NCBI GenBank assembly: GCA_028819215.1
Contig: JAPPMG010000057.1
Span: 32,092 to 96,091, forward strand
DNA from: Bryobacterales bacterium
GTDB lineage: Bacteria; Acidobacteriota; Terriglobia; Bryobacterales; UBA6623
Reading direction: 5' to 3'
Length of the DNA stretch: 64,000 nt
Part shown: positions 1 to 8,681 of the stretch, piece after piece
Layout of the letters: every line of letters begins with the position of its first letter
How positions within the stretch are numbered: position 1 is the stretch's first letter
Position numbers and translations under genes: made by a program
The notes under the pieces: generated by a model
The model's database searches: none
What the model saw: only the letters and a program-made list of their open reading frames with translations
Told to the model about the DNA's origin: nothing

Positions 1-1331
1 GGCTCCCACGGGGCCCAGTCCGCCGATTCGGCCCGCATCTGCTCGTATAAGCCGCCCAGTTTCTCCACGATTTCGGGATTCTGCGAGGCGACGTCGGTGG
101 TCTCGTTGACATCCGCCTGCAGGTCGTAGAGCTGCGGCGACTCGACCGCTCGCACATCCGGGGCGTAGCCGTGGAACTTCTCCCGCGGCATCGCAAGCTT
201 CCATCTCCCGCGGCGGACCGCGTGCAGTTCCATCCGCACGAAGTAGTGAAAGATGTCGCGCGCGCCCGAACCGTCCTCGCCGTGCCAGAGCGCGCTTTGG
301 TCCACGCCGTCCAAGATGCGATCCTGCGGAGACACCGCGCCCGCGAGCGCAGCAAGGGTGGGCATCACGTCCAGCGTCGAGACGATGGCACCGGACTCCC
401 GACCGGCCGGCACGCGTCCCGGGCCCCACAGAACGGCCGGCACGCGCACGCCGCCTTCCCAAGACGAGCCCTTGGCTCCGCGCAGCCCTCCGGAATCACC
501 GGTGGCCAAGTGTCCGCCGTGGCTCTCGAAATAGCGCTCGACGCGCTCCGGCTGGGACCACGGCCCGTTGTCGCTTGTCAGCAGGACGTAGGTGGTGTCG
601 GCCAGCCCGAGTGCTTCCAACTCGTCCAGGACCCGGCCAGTGTGGTGGTCAACTTCCGCTAAGGTGTCGCCGTAAAGGTCTCCGTCCGTGGTCCCGACGA
701 ACTCGGGAGAGGCCCCGATCACGACATGCAACATCGTGTGCGCCAGGTACAGGAAGAACGGCCCGCCTTTCTGCTGGCGACGCAGGAAGCCGACGGCCTC
801 ATCCGTGTAGCGCTTGGTCAGCGAACCCATGTCGTCCGTCGTCTCGAGCTGCTGCATGTCGCGCCAGAACGTGACGGTTCCGTTGTCGTTCGCGCCAAGC
901 GTGCCGAAGAAGTAGTCGAAACCCTGATCGTTCGGAAGCAGGCCCTGCAGAGGCCTGCGCCTGCTCATGTCCCATTTCCCGACGGCCGCGGTTGTGTAGC
1001 CAGCTTCGCCGAGCACTTCAGCGACTGTCACCTCGTCCGGACGGACGGCCCAGCCGCCGCCGACGCGGCCGGGATAGCGCCCCGTCATCAGCGCACCCCG
1101 CGACGGGCCGCAAACAGTCTGGGCGTAGAAGCTCGTGAAGCGGGTGCCCTCCCGCGCCATGCGGTCGAAACGGGGGGTGCTGTTCTTCTGCGACCCGTAG
1201 CAACCCAAGTCGCCATAGCCGACGTCATCCAAGAAGACTATGACGAAATTGGGGCGTTCTTGGGCAGGTTCTGGCGAGGTGCCGCAGCCAACCGACAGCA
1301 GTGCGCATGCGATCAGCGGGAATCGGGTCAT
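1..1331 (-). CDS. Sulfatase (arylsulfatase family), 3' end outside window
   Basis: Secreted or lipoprotein sulfatase that would hydrolyse sulfate esters after its cysteine is converted to formylglycine. The translation starts MTRFPLIACALLSVGCG, a lipoprotein signal with lipobox LSVGC, then the N-terminal metal-binding segment FVIVFLDDVGYGDLGCYG and the maturation/active-site motif CGPSR (C-x-P-x-R). About 443 codons are visible and the frame is open at base 1, so the C-terminus is missing. The start is the ATG complement at 1329-1331, directly before the hydrophobic signal. The next gene upstream on the same strand ends 31 bases away, so the two are probably co-transcribed. The substrate cannot be told from sequence. 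Confidence 0.9.
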   Translation of the reverse strand, partial: MTRFPLIACALLSVGCGTSPEPAQERPNFVIVFLDDVGYGDLGCYGSQKNSTPRFDRMAREGTRFTSFYAQTVCGPSRGALMTGRYPGRVGGGWAVRPDEVTVAEVLGEAGYTTAAVGKWDMSRRRPLQGLLPNDQGFDYFFGTLGANDNGTVTFWRDMQQLETTDDMGSLTKRYTDEAVGFLRRQQKGGPFFLYLAHTMLHVVIGASPEFVGTTDGDLYGDTLAEVDHHTGRVLDELEALGLADTTYVLLTSDNGPWSQPERVERYFESHGGHLATGDSGGLRGAKGSSWEGGVRVPAVLWGPGRVPAGRESGAIVSTLDVMPTLAALAGAVSPQDRILDGVDQSALWHGEDGSGARDIFHYFVRMELHAVRRGRWKLAMPREKFHGYAPDVRAVESPQLYDLQADVNETTDVASQNPEIVEKLGGLYEQMRAESADWAPWE

Positions 1332-1362
1332 GGGAGGGTCGCGCGCTTGCGTTCCGGGAGCA

Positions 1363-2664
1363 TCAGCGCTCCAGCGAAAAGCGCACGATTTCCTCATCGT
1401 TGCGCATGATCATATGCCGATTGGCGTAGGCCGGATGTGTCCAATGGACAGCCCCGAATTCGCGGCGGCGGCGCAGGGGATTGGTCGGGCGCATCAGAGT
1501 CACGCGGTCAAGCTCCTCGTAGCCTTCGGGCGAGAAACGGGCGATGACCAGTTCGCCGCGATCGTTGTTGATGAAATAGCGATCCTCGTGGCGCACGATC
1601 TGGCCCGAAGCCCAGCGGGCGTTTTCCTTGGTCAACGCTAGCGTCTCCCACACGCGGGCGCCGGTGCGGGCGTCCAGACAGCGCAAGTGACCATAGCTGC
1701 CGATGCCATAGATGTACTCGCCATCGACCACCGGAGTGGTGACCAAGGCGTGCAGGCCGTCCGTGTCAATCTCGCTGTCGCTATTGCCCTTCCAGATCAA
1801 CTCTGCCGCCGGACGATCCTCGAGCAGCCGGTACATGCGCGATCCGTTGTAGAACGAAGACACGAGCAGCCCGTGCTTGCTGTGCACGGGCGTGGCAACC
1901 GTCAGGCCGGCCTGGATCTTGAACGGCTGCTGCCAATACACAGCGCCGGTTTCGGGGTTGAGCGAGGCGACCGCGGTCGGGTGCCAGATGATCAACTGGC
2001 GGACGCCCCCTGCCTCCACGATCATGGGCGGGTCGTAGCCGGGCTCGGAGCTGGCGTCAATCGCCCGCCAGATCTCCTCGCCGGTCATCTTGTCAAGGGC
2101 GACCACCTTGGCATCTGGCGATCCGCCCGCCAACGCGATCAAACGCGGCCCGTCCACCAGCGGCGCAGCGACGAATCCCCACGTCGGAAGCTCGGCGGCA
2201 TAGTCGTCTTGGTAGTTGCGGTGCCAAAGCTGCGCACCATCTTCCGCTTGCAGGCAGAACAGGTCACCCATCGAGCCCAGCACGTACACGCGCTCAGCGT
2301 CCACCGTGGGGGTGGCGCGCGGTCCGAGTGGATACTGCAAGCCGGCGTAATCGACCGGCCACTCTTTCTCCCACAGGGTTTCCCCCGTCGCCTCGCTCAG
2401 CGCCAGCACCCGCTCGACGCCCTTGCGGTTCTCCGTCGGGCGGTAGTCCGTGACGAAGACGCGCCCAGCTGCGACCGCCGGACCCGCGTAACCGTTGGCG
2501 ATCGGCTGGGACCAGACCCGCTTGGGCCCGCCGTCAGGGAAGCGCTCCAGGATTCCCGTCTCGGTCCAGATCCCGAGACGGTCCTTGCCGCGCCACTGCG
2601 GCCAGTCCTCGGCCTGCAAGGCAACGGCCGCGACGAGCGAGAGTATCCACAGTGCGCGACCCAT
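1363..2664 (-). CDS. PQQ-binding-like beta-propeller repeat protein, exported
   Basis: A 433-residue exported protein built of PQQ-like beta-propeller blades; repeats resembling ALDKMTGEEIWR and SLNPETGAVYWQ recur at blade spacing. The start is the ATG at 2664, giving MGRALWILSLVAAVALQAEDWPQW: a signal peptide followed by the DWPQWRG opening seen in many PQQ-like proteins of Acidobacteriota and Planctomycetota. A longer reading to 2844 exists but adds an Arg-rich sequence with no signal character. A TACAAT hexamer lies 8 bases before the chosen ATG and supports it. It precedes the sulfatase on the same strand. No catalytic residues of a PQQ dehydrogenase are obvious, so it may bind rather than oxidise substrate. 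Confidence 0.85.
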   Translation of the reverse strand: MGRALWILSLVAAVALQAEDWPQWRGKDRLGIWTETGILERFPDGGPKRVWSQPIANGYAGPAVAAGRVFVTDYRPTENRKGVERVLALSEATGETLWEKEWPVDYAGLQYPLGPRATPTVDAERVYVLGSMGDLFCLQAEDGAQLWHRNYQDDYAAELPTWGFVAAPLVDGPRLIALAGGSPDAKVVALDKMTGEEIWRAIDASSEPGYDPPMIVEAGGVRQLIIWHPTAVASLNPETGAVYWQQPFKIQAGLTVATPVHSKHGLLVSSFYNGSRMYRLLEDRPAAELIWKGNSDSEIDTDGLHALVTTPVVDGEYIYGIGSYGHLRCLDARTGARVWETLALTKENARWASGQIVRHEDRYFINNDRGELVIARFSPEGYEELDRVTLMRPTNPLRRRREFGAVHWTHPAYANRHMIMRNDEEIVRFSLER

Positions 2665-2672
2665 GAACCGAC

Positions 2673-2678
2673 ATTGTA
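2673..2678 (-). promoter_or_regulatory. -10-like TACAAT, 8 bases before the start codon
   Basis: TACAAT reads on the minus strand and is separated from the ATG at 2664 by eight bases. No Shine-Dalgarno sequence is present, so transcription would begin at or near the A of the start codon. No good -35 box is visible. One of a recurring set of such elements in this window. Confidence 0.45.
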
Positions 2679-2814
2679 GCCGCCGCGCACGCGACGGTCG
2701 TAGCCGCGCACGGCATAGACTGGTAGGTCGCGGCTCGGTCGCCGAGCTACGAGTCTCCGGCTCTCGGCCGGCTGAGCCCAGTGTTCCCTTGCCCACCGCC
2801 GGGTCACAGGCCAA

Positions 2815-3687
2815 ATGAAGCGTCGTCATCGTATCGGAGCGCATACCTCAGCTGCCGTCGGCGTCCACCGGGCCGCCGAAGAGGCTATCGCGATCGGCTG
2901 CAACGCCGTGCAGGTGTTCACCCGCAGTCCGCGCATGTGGCGCGGCACGGCCCCTTCCGCCGAAAGCGTCGCCCGCCTCGCCGCGCTGCGGAGGGAGCAC
3001 GACCTGCGCCCGCTGGCGGTGCACGGCTGCTACCTCACCAACCTCGCCGCGGCCGACCCTGAGGTTCAGCGCCGATCCCGCGAGTCCTTTCGCCTGGAAA
3101 TCGAGAACGCACGCGCCATCGGGGCGGATTACCTAGTGATCCATCCCGGAAGCGCCAAGCGCCAAACCAGGGGTGAAGCGATCGAAGTCTTCGCCACGGC
3201 CTTGGCCGAGGTACAGCACGGATTCGACTGGGGGCAGCTGCGACTGCTGCTGGAAAACACGGCCGGCGGCGGCGACACGCTCGGGCGCTCGTTCGAGGAA
3301 CTGGCCGAGCTGGGCCAAGCGGTCGGGGGGATCTGCGACGCCCCGCTAGGATTCTGCATCGACACCGCGCACAGCTTCGAAGCGGGCTATGACATCGCGA
3401 CCGCGAAAGGCCTGCGCGACACGGTGCGCTCCATGCACCAGTGCCTGGGCATGGAGAACGTGCGCCTGTTCCACGCCAACGATTCCAAGACGGCCCTAGG
3501 CTCGAACCGGGACCGTCACGAGTCGATCGGGGACGGGCACATCGGCGCGGAAGCGTTCGCTCGCATCCTGAACCACCCGCGGCTGCGGGCCAAGCCGTTC
3601 ATCCTCGAGACGCCGTTCATCGACGAGAGCCACCGCGAGAACGTCCGGAGGCTATGGGAGCTGGCAGGCGAACCGGTGACGGACTAG
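2815..3687 (+). CDS. nfo: Deoxyribonuclease IV (endonuclease IV)
   Basis: AP endonuclease of base-excision repair: cleaves 5' to abasic sites and removes 3' blocking groups, using a tri-zinc centre in a TIM barrel. The 290 residues match the usual family length of 280-300. Visible motifs are the N-terminal RIGAHTSAAVGV, GCNAVQVFTRSPR, VIHPGSAK, LLLENTAGGG, the zinc-site segment CIDTAHSFEAGYD, LFHANDSKTALGSNRDRHESIG and the terminal PFILETP. The ATG at 2815 starts immediately before the first strand of the barrel. Its stop overlaps by four bases the stop of the convergent protease gene, both within CTAG. Confidence 0.95.
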   Translation: MKRRHRIGAHTSAAVGVHRAAEEAIAIGCNAVQVFTRSPRMWRGTAPSAESVARLAALRREHDLRPLAVHGCYLTNLAAADPEVQRRSRESFRLEIENARAIGADYLVIHPGSAKRQTRGEAIEVFATALAEVQHGFDWGQLRLLLENTAGGGDTLGRSFEELAELGQAVGGICDAPLGFCIDTAHSFEAGYDIATAKGLRDTVRSMHQCLGMENVRLFHANDSKTALGSNRDRHESIGDGHIGAEAFARILNHPRLRAKPFILETPFIDESHRENVRRLWELAGEPVTD

Positions 3688-4373
3688 TCGTCGCTGCCGC
3701 CCAGCACGCCGGCACGGAGCAGGAAGTAGAGCAGGGTCAGGATGCTGCTCACCGCCGCCGCCACGTAGGTCCAGGCCGCGGCGTTGAGGACTTTGTCCAT
3801 GCCTTCGCGCTCGTACGGGGAAACGATCCCGTAATTGACCACGAGCTGCTTCGCCCGGTTGGTGGCATCGAATTCCACGGGGAGCGTGACCAATTGGAAC
3901 AACACCGTGGCCGAAAACAGGGCGATGCCGATGTAGACCATGCCCGAGATCGACAAGAACAACCCAAAGACGATAGCCAGGTATCCGAAGTTCGAGCCCA
4001 AGCTCGCCGTGGGCACCAGCGCGGAGCGGAGTTGCAGTGGGGCATACGCGTTGGCGTGCTGGATCGCATGGCCGGCTTCGTGGCAGGCCACGCCGACAGC
4101 AGCAATCGAAGCCCGGTCATGCACATCGGGCGACAGGCCGAGACTGCGAGTGGCGGGATTGTAGTGATCGGACAGGAACCCGGACGAGACTCCGATCTTG
4201 ACGTCGTGAAGGCCCGCTTGGTCCAACATTTGGCGGGCCGCCTGGGCGCCTGTCATCCTGGCCCTGACGTTGCCGTACTTCTTGAACGCGGACTTGGTCT
4301 TGGCGCTGGCCCAGAGAGACATCACCAAGCCGGGAATCATGAACAGGAGATAGATTGGGTCAAAGAACAGCAT
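3684..4373 (-). CDS. Zinc metallopeptidase, YugP/PF04298 family, membrane
   Basis: A 229-residue membrane-anchored protein of the YugP-like zinc peptidase family. It opens with MLFFDPIYLLFMIPGLVMSL, a membrane segment, carries the HEAGHA zinc-binding helix (HExxH form) near the middle followed by AIQHANAYAPLQLRS, and has two or three more hydrophobic segments (IAIVFGLFLSIS, ATVLFQLVTLPVEFD, WTYVAAAVSSILTLLYFLL). The order and length fit the family. The biological substrate of this family is poorly known. It is convergent with nfo and shares stop bases with it; nothing upstream on its own strand looks co-transcribed. Confidence 0.9.
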   Translation of the reverse strand: MLFFDPIYLLFMIPGLVMSLWASAKTKSAFKKYGNVRARMTGAQAARQMLDQAGLHDVKIGVSSGFLSDHYNPATRSLGLSPDVHDRASIAAVGVACHEAGHAIQHANAYAPLQLRSALVPTASLGSNFGYLAIVFGLFLSISGMVYIGIALFSATVLFQLVTLPVEFDATNRAKQLVVNYGIVSPYEREGMDKVLNAAAWTYVAAAVSSILTLLYFLLRAGVLGGSDD

Positions 4374-4475
4374 TGGGTGAATCGCCTCGCTTCCTAGCCC
4401 CGGATGGGCACGGGATGTCTGCTCAGCATTAGTTTAGACCACGCTCGACGGACCAGTTCAGCGCGCCTGGGCGAG

Positions 4476-5285
4476 CTACGGCGGCGCCGCGCCGATGACG
4501 AGTTTGCGGTAGGCCGCCTGCACCATCGCAACCGCCGATCCTCTCATTTCGCGATAGGGCACGAAATTGTCCGGATCCGGCAGGCGCGCTACACCAGAGG
4601 CGAGGATCCAATCCCGGGGCTTGGGCAGTGCGACAAGGCGGTTGACCGGCGACAGCAGCCAGCGAACGGGCAGTCCGGCAGCCTCAAAGCGGTCCAAGAT
4701 CGGCAGCAATTCGCCGTCAGGCAGCGACCCGAACACACGGAACCAGACTTCCGGCGCAGCGGCAGCGATAGCCCCGACCAAGGCCTCGGAACCCACTGCT
4801 TGCAGACTCTCGGAATCGACCACCAAGTCGGCGATGACGAAGTCGGCCGGCTCGCGGGCTCGGTTCAGGTAGTCGCGTGCTGGGGCCACGTGCAGGTGTA
4901 GGCGCCCTTCGCGCTCGTAGTGGCTGATCAGCGGATGAAACTCCCTGGCCATCGCGACCATCGCCGGATCGGCGTCGACCGCGTCCAAGGTCAGATCCGG
5001 GAATTGGTGCAACAGCCCCACCGCGCCGCAGCCCCCGCCCAACCCCAGCATCAGGCCTCGGCCCGAAGGGTGCCGCTGGCCAGCCAAGAACCAAGCCAGC
5101 TGGTAGCGCGTCTCGGTTACCGGGCCCGGGCCCTGCCCCAAGTGGGGCGCTACAGCGCTGGCGGCCGGACGCAGCAACGAAGCGCCCTGCAACACGCCGC
5201 CGATCGTGAAGCGGCGCGCGTCGGCCGTGTCCACTACGCCCACGGGCCCGTACAGCCCAGCGCGTTCCAAGCGGACTGTCGGCAC
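4476..5285 (-). CDS. Spermidine-synthase-like methyltransferase-fold protein
   Basis: A 269-residue protein with a Rossmann-fold nucleotide site: GLMLGLGGGCGAVGLLHQF is motif I, followed by LDAVDADPAMVAMA (acidic residue for the SAM or decarboxy-SAM ribose) and FVIADLV. This resembles the spermine/spermidine synthase domain family, but the gatekeeper residues of a true aminopropyltransferase are not evident, so the reaction is unknown. The start is placed at a GTG five bases after the lptB stop, with GGAG inside the end of lptB as a plausible ribosome site. A longer reading to 5492 is antisense-like noise through lptB. It is probably translated with lptB in one operon. Confidence 0.75.
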   Translation of the reverse strand: MPTVRLERAGLYGPVGVVDTADARRFTIGGVLQGASLLRPAASAVAPHLGQGPGPVTETRYQLAWFLAGQRHPSGRGLMLGLGGGCGAVGLLHQFPDLTLDAVDADPAMVAMAREFHPLISHYEREGRLHLHVAPARDYLNRAREPADFVIADLVVDSESLQAVGSEALVGAIAAAAPEVWFRVFGSLPDGELLPILDRFEAAGLPVRWLLSPVNRLVALPKPRDWILASGVARLPDPDNFVPYREMRGSAVAMVQAAYRKLVIGAAPP

Positions 5286-5290
5286 TGCGC

Positions 5291-6037
5291 TCAGCTCCGC
5301 GGCGCGGTCCGGGCGGGCAATTCGAAGTGTTCGCCGAGGTAGACGCGGCGCACTTCCGGGTCGCTCTCCAACTCGTGGGGCGTACCTGAGCGAAAGATCG
5401 ATCCATTGTGGATAATGAACGCCCGGTCGGTCACCGCCAGCGTCTCGCGCACGTTGTGATCGGTGATGACAATGCCGATCCCATCGGCACACAGCCGCGC
5501 CAGGATCGCCTGCAACTCGATCACCTGCTTCGGGTCAATGCCCGAGAAGGGCTCGTCGAGCAGCAGGAAGAACGGCGACAACACCAGCGACCGGGCGATC
5601 TCGACGCGCCGTCGCTCCCCGCCGGAGAGCTGGTAGCCGCGACTGCGCCGAACTTTGTCCAAGCCGAACTGCGCGATCAGGTCGTCGAGACGCTCGCGGC
5701 GCTCGGCCCGGACCAGCGGCTGCGTTTGCAAGACCGCCAGTATGTTCTCGTCCACCGTGAGCTTGCGGAACACCGAAGCTTCCTGCGGCAGGTAGCTGAT
5801 GCCCATGCGGGCGCGCTGATACATCGGCAGGTCGGTGATATCGGCCTCGTCCGCGAAGACTTGGCCGGCATCGGGGCTGACCAGCCCGACGATCATGTTG
5901 AACGAGGTCGTCTTGCCGGCGCCGTTCGGCCCCAGCAGTCCGATGATTTCGCCGCGACGCACGGCCAAGCTGAAGTCCCTGACGACCTGCCTGCCCCTGT
6001 AGCTCTTCGACAGTCGCTCAGTGCGCAGGGAATCCAT
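5291..6037 (-). CDS. lptB: LPS export ABC transporter ATP-binding protein LptB
   Basis: Cytoplasmic ATPase of the Lpt machine that extracts lipopolysaccharide from the inner membrane. The 248 residues contain Walker [11 protein letters not shown], the Q-loop segment [16 protein letters not shown] typical of LptB, the signature [15 protein letters not shown], Walker [14 protein letters not shown] and the switch histidine in VITDHNVRE. Length and motifs match LptB rather than generic ABC ATPases. It lies 30 bases downstream of the LptC/LptA-like fusion gene on the same strand, the expected lptC-lptA-lptB order. The permeases LptF/LptG are not in this window. Confidence 0.96.
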   Translation of the reverse strand: MDSLRTERLSKSYRGRQVVRDFSLAVRRGEIIGLLGPNGAGKTTSFNMIVGLVSPDAGQVFADEADITDLPMYQRARMGISYLPQEASVFRKLTVDENILAVLQTQPLVRAERRERLDDLIAQFGLDKVRRSRGYQLSGGERRRVEIARSLVLSPFFLLLDEPFSGIDPKQVIELQAILARLCADGIGIVITDHNVRETLAVTDRAFIIHNGSIFRSGTPHELESDPEVRRVYLGEHFELPARTAPRS

Positions 6038-6067
6038 TAGACAGGCGACGCCATGCGGCGCTCCATA

Positions 6068-8302
6068 CTATCGGGAAGCAGGGCGGTAGGTGTAGGCGCG
6101 CTCGGCGCGCCGGCCCAAAACAAGCAGCCTATCACCGGCGGTGCTATAGGTCAAACTGGCACCTTCCGATTCGGTGCCGTCCCGCATCAGAATCCGCGCC
6201 GGCTGGCCGACCAAGACCACCTCGGATTTGTCCACGTCGAACTCGGCCCGATCCCCGAACGCCCGGTGGCCCGAACCATCGGGCGGGTCCGCAATGCGCA
6301 CCGAGCCGACTGCAACGGCGCGCATCCCAGCATCCACGCCATCTGCCCCAAGGGCTGTCTCCAGCTCATCGGCCAACACCCGCATCCCCTGCCTGCGAAA
6401 GTCGACCGCGCCCTCAAATCGAGCCAGGCCGGTCTTCGTGTCGTAGCGCATCAGGCCGGACCGCACGATCGAGAGCGACTCCGGATCCGAAGCACTCTCG
6501 CCACCCGCAACCCACGCGGCCTCGACCCCGTGGCGGGCCTCGATGCTGTTCGACGCCTGATCGATCAGGATCGAGTCTGCGTCGACTCGATTGCGGCCTT
6601 GCCACAGACGGGCACCATTGCGATACGTCAATGTCTGGTTTTCCGGATCCGAGACCAGTGCTCCCGCGGCTAGGAAGACGGGCTGCTGGCCGGCGAACAT
6701 GCCCGTCGGCCCGGGCTCTCCGGAAGCATCGGGCCCCTGAATCAAGAATCCTGTCACATCGCCCGCAGCATCGACCCTGCCGCTGGCCCGAGCCAAGACG
6801 ATCCGCCGTGCCGACAGGTTGCCGCCCGCGCTCTCGACGTTGGCGTTTTCTTCCAGTTCCAATACACCGCCATCGAGATCAAACCGGGCGCTGCCCGCAC
6901 GTCCTCGCCTAGAACCCTCCTCAAATCCGAAATTCCCGGCTTGGCGCAGTTGGGCGATTTCCGAAGTTTCGGCGTCGAACCGCGCATCGAGCGAGTCGCT
7001 CCAACTTCGCAGCTCGGGCGACGCTTGGTCGGCCGGGCGCTGGACCAGCTGCGCTCCACTTCGAGCTGCGAGGCGTTCGAGATTGCCCGCAGGCCCGTAC
7101 ACCATGCGAATGCTGCCGCCAACCAGCGTCCGTGCCGGCTTATCCGTTCCGCGCCCCAGCTGGTGCAGAGTCCCGCGACCCGGAGTCTCAACGCGCTCGA
7201 CCTGCTCACCCCCCGGCCTCAGAACCAGCAACATCGACTCGGACTCGATCGCGCTGACCGTACCGCCGTCGGACGGATGCAGCGAAGCCTGCGCCGCTCC
7301 GCGCGCCTCGACACGACGCAGCCGACTCGACGAGGCAGTCGAAGACGACTCCGCCTCGGCCTCGTATTGCAAGTCGACGGAATCGGCCTCCACCTCAATG
7401 CGCTGACCAGCCTCAATCGACGCGAATCTGGCCATTCCGGAGCCGCGGGAGCGCGCCAGCTCCCCGCTGATGTCGAACTCCACCTCCAGCCGAGACGCCG
7501 AGAACGCGGTCCGCCGGTCGGCGATGCTCTCGCCGCCACGCGCATTGACGCCGTCGATTCGACGGACACGCCCATTGGACATCAAGACCTCTCCGCTATC
7601 GCATTCAAGCCAGCCTGCACCTTGCTCCATCCGGACGTGTCCCGCGAGTTCAATCCGTGCCCCTTCCTCGGCATAGAGCAAGCTGCCGGCCCGGATAACG
7701 GCCGATGACTCGTCCGGGGCCGGTCCGAAGCGCTCCAAGCGCACCTCGGACATCATCCGCAACACCCCAGTCGTTGCATCGTACGCGGCTCCTAGGGAGC
7801 TGCCCGCCCCGTCGGCGAACCGATAATCCACCCTGCGCTCCGTGCTGGCACTATTGGCAGATGGGCGAAACGTCACTCCTGAAGTGGAGACTTCTACCGG
7901 GCGTCCCGCTCCGCCATCGGCCGGGATGCCCAACGTGATCAGGGTCTCGCCATCGCTATATAGGCTTCCGTCCGCCAGCATGCGCATCGCGTCGCTCTGG
8001 ACGCGGTCAAGGCTCCCCGTCTGCAATCGAAAGATCTTCAACTCGACTCCGTGCAGGTCGGTCGTCAGCCCGTCCGCCCCTTGAGTGAAGTCATCGGCGC
8101 TGACCTCCATGCGGGTGGAATCGCCGATGGTCTGTGCCAAGCGCCAGCTCTGCGACTGGGCCGAGAGATCCTCCGGCAACGTCGGCACTGCCTGCGTCGA
8201 GTCTCGCCCGGCCGCCGTCCGCGACCCCAGATAGTCGCGCACGACCAAAGCCAGCAGCGCCAGCGCGGCCAGCAACAGGAGAGATCGCAAGGGATTGCGC
8301 AA
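6068..8302 (-). CDS. LptC/LptA-like fusion: periplasmic LPS-transport bridge protein
   Basis: A 744-residue protein with one N-terminal membrane anchor (about residues 5-22) followed by an LptC-like segment (VSADDFTQGADGLTTDLHGV and GSSLGAAYDATTGVLRM) and then repeated OstA/LptA-type strands such as RMEQGAGWLECDSGEVLMS, FDLDGGVLELEENANVESA and RYDTKTGLARFEGAVDFRRQG. Typical LptC and LptA are each near 190 residues, so this is a fused and much extended beta-jellyroll bridge. The downstream lptB supports the role. The start is TTG with a TATCAT hexamer eight bases upstream; no ATG is available before the anchor. The exact domain boundaries and the number of repeats need structure prediction. 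Confidence 0.85.
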   Translation of the reverse strand: MRNPLRSLLLLAALALLALVVRDYLGSRTAAGRDSTQAVPTLPEDLSAQSQSWRLAQTIGDSTRMEVSADDFTQGADGLTTDLHGVELKIFRLQTGSLDRVQSDAMRMLADGSLYSDGETLITLGIPADGGAGRPVEVSTSGVTFRPSANSASTERRVDYRFADGAGSSLGAAYDATTGVLRMMSEVRLERFGPAPDESSAVIRAGSLLYAEEGARIELAGHVRMEQGAGWLECDSGEVLMSNGRVRRIDGVNARGGESIADRRTAFSASRLEVEFDISGELARSRGSGMARFASIEAGQRIEVEADSVDLQYEAEAESSSTASSSRLRRVEARGAAQASLHPSDGGTVSAIESESMLLVLRPGGEQVERVETPGRGTLHQLGRGTDKPARTLVGGSIRMVYGPAGNLERLAARSGAQLVQRPADQASPELRSWSDSLDARFDAETSEIAQLRQAGNFGFEEGSRRGRAGSARFDLDGGVLELEENANVESAGGNLSARRIVLARASGRVDAAGDVTGFLIQGPDASGEPGPTGMFAGQQPVFLAAGALVSDPENQTLTYRNGARLWQGRNRVDADSILIDQASNSIEARHGVEAAWVAGGESASDPESLSIVRSGLMRYDTKTGLARFEGAVDFRRQGMRVLADELETALGADGVDAGMRAVAVGSVRIADPPDGSGHRAFGDRAEFDVDKSEVVLVGQPARILMRDGTESEGASLTYSTAGDRLLVLGRRAERAYTYRPASR

Positions 8303-8681
8303 GCGATTTGATGATATCAGCGCCTCGGGCCGACTACATCACGCCGGACAAGCCTCCCGGCAATTGGTCGGAGCGTTCGATAAGATTCGCGAGCGTCGGG
8401 GCTAGGCTGCTGGGAATCGAGACCGCCAGCTCTGGGATCGCGCTCGACCAGTTGCGCGAAGCTGTCGGCGACGAGTCATGGCAGTGTGAGCTGCACAAGC
8501 GCCTCGAGTAACCGATTACAGGCAGCTTACCGCCATTCGGCTGGCCGTGACTCCTCCATCGATTGCCACTTGCCGTGCCGGAATCGAGAGGACCATCTGA
8601 GCCGTTCGCGAACGGCACGGCGGTTGTTCGCGGCCCGCTGCCCTCGCAAGCGACCGGCGCTGCGGATCTCGTGAAACGATT
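8303..8681. other. 379-base intergenic region
   Basis: Lies between the divergent start side of the lptC/lptA-like gene and the end of ppk2. It holds the TATCAT element for the former. A 66-codon plus-strand reading frame (8311-8511) is open here but overlaps that promoter and matches no family I recognise. No tRNA, terminator or repeat is evident. Confidence 0.5.
8311..8316 (-). promoter_or_regulatory. -10-like TATCAT before the LPS-transport gene
   Basis: TATCAT on the minus strand ends eight bases before the TTG start at 8302, with no Shine-Dalgarno between. It supports the unusual TTG start through a leaderless or near-leaderless transcript. No -35 box is clear. Confidence 0.35.

Noticed and set aside
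171..3062. Several long plus-strand open frames opposite the sulfatase and PQQ-propeller genes
   Set aside because: They are antisense readings of GC-rich coding DNA; the minus-strand frames carry the family motifs and signal peptides.
3441..4397. 318-codon plus-strand frame running from inside nfo across the zinc protease
   Set aside because: It overlaps two firmly identified genes in other frames and has an Arg/His/Gln-rich shadow composition.
4476..5492. Extending the spermidine-synthase-like protein to 338 residues
   Set aside because: The extra N-terminal sequence is an off-frame reading of lptB; a GTG just after the lptB stop gives a sensible start.
8311..8511. A 66-codon plus-strand frame between the LPS-transport gene and ppk2
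   Set aside because: No family resemblance, no ribosome site, and its first codons coincide with the TATCAT promoter element of the divergent gene.
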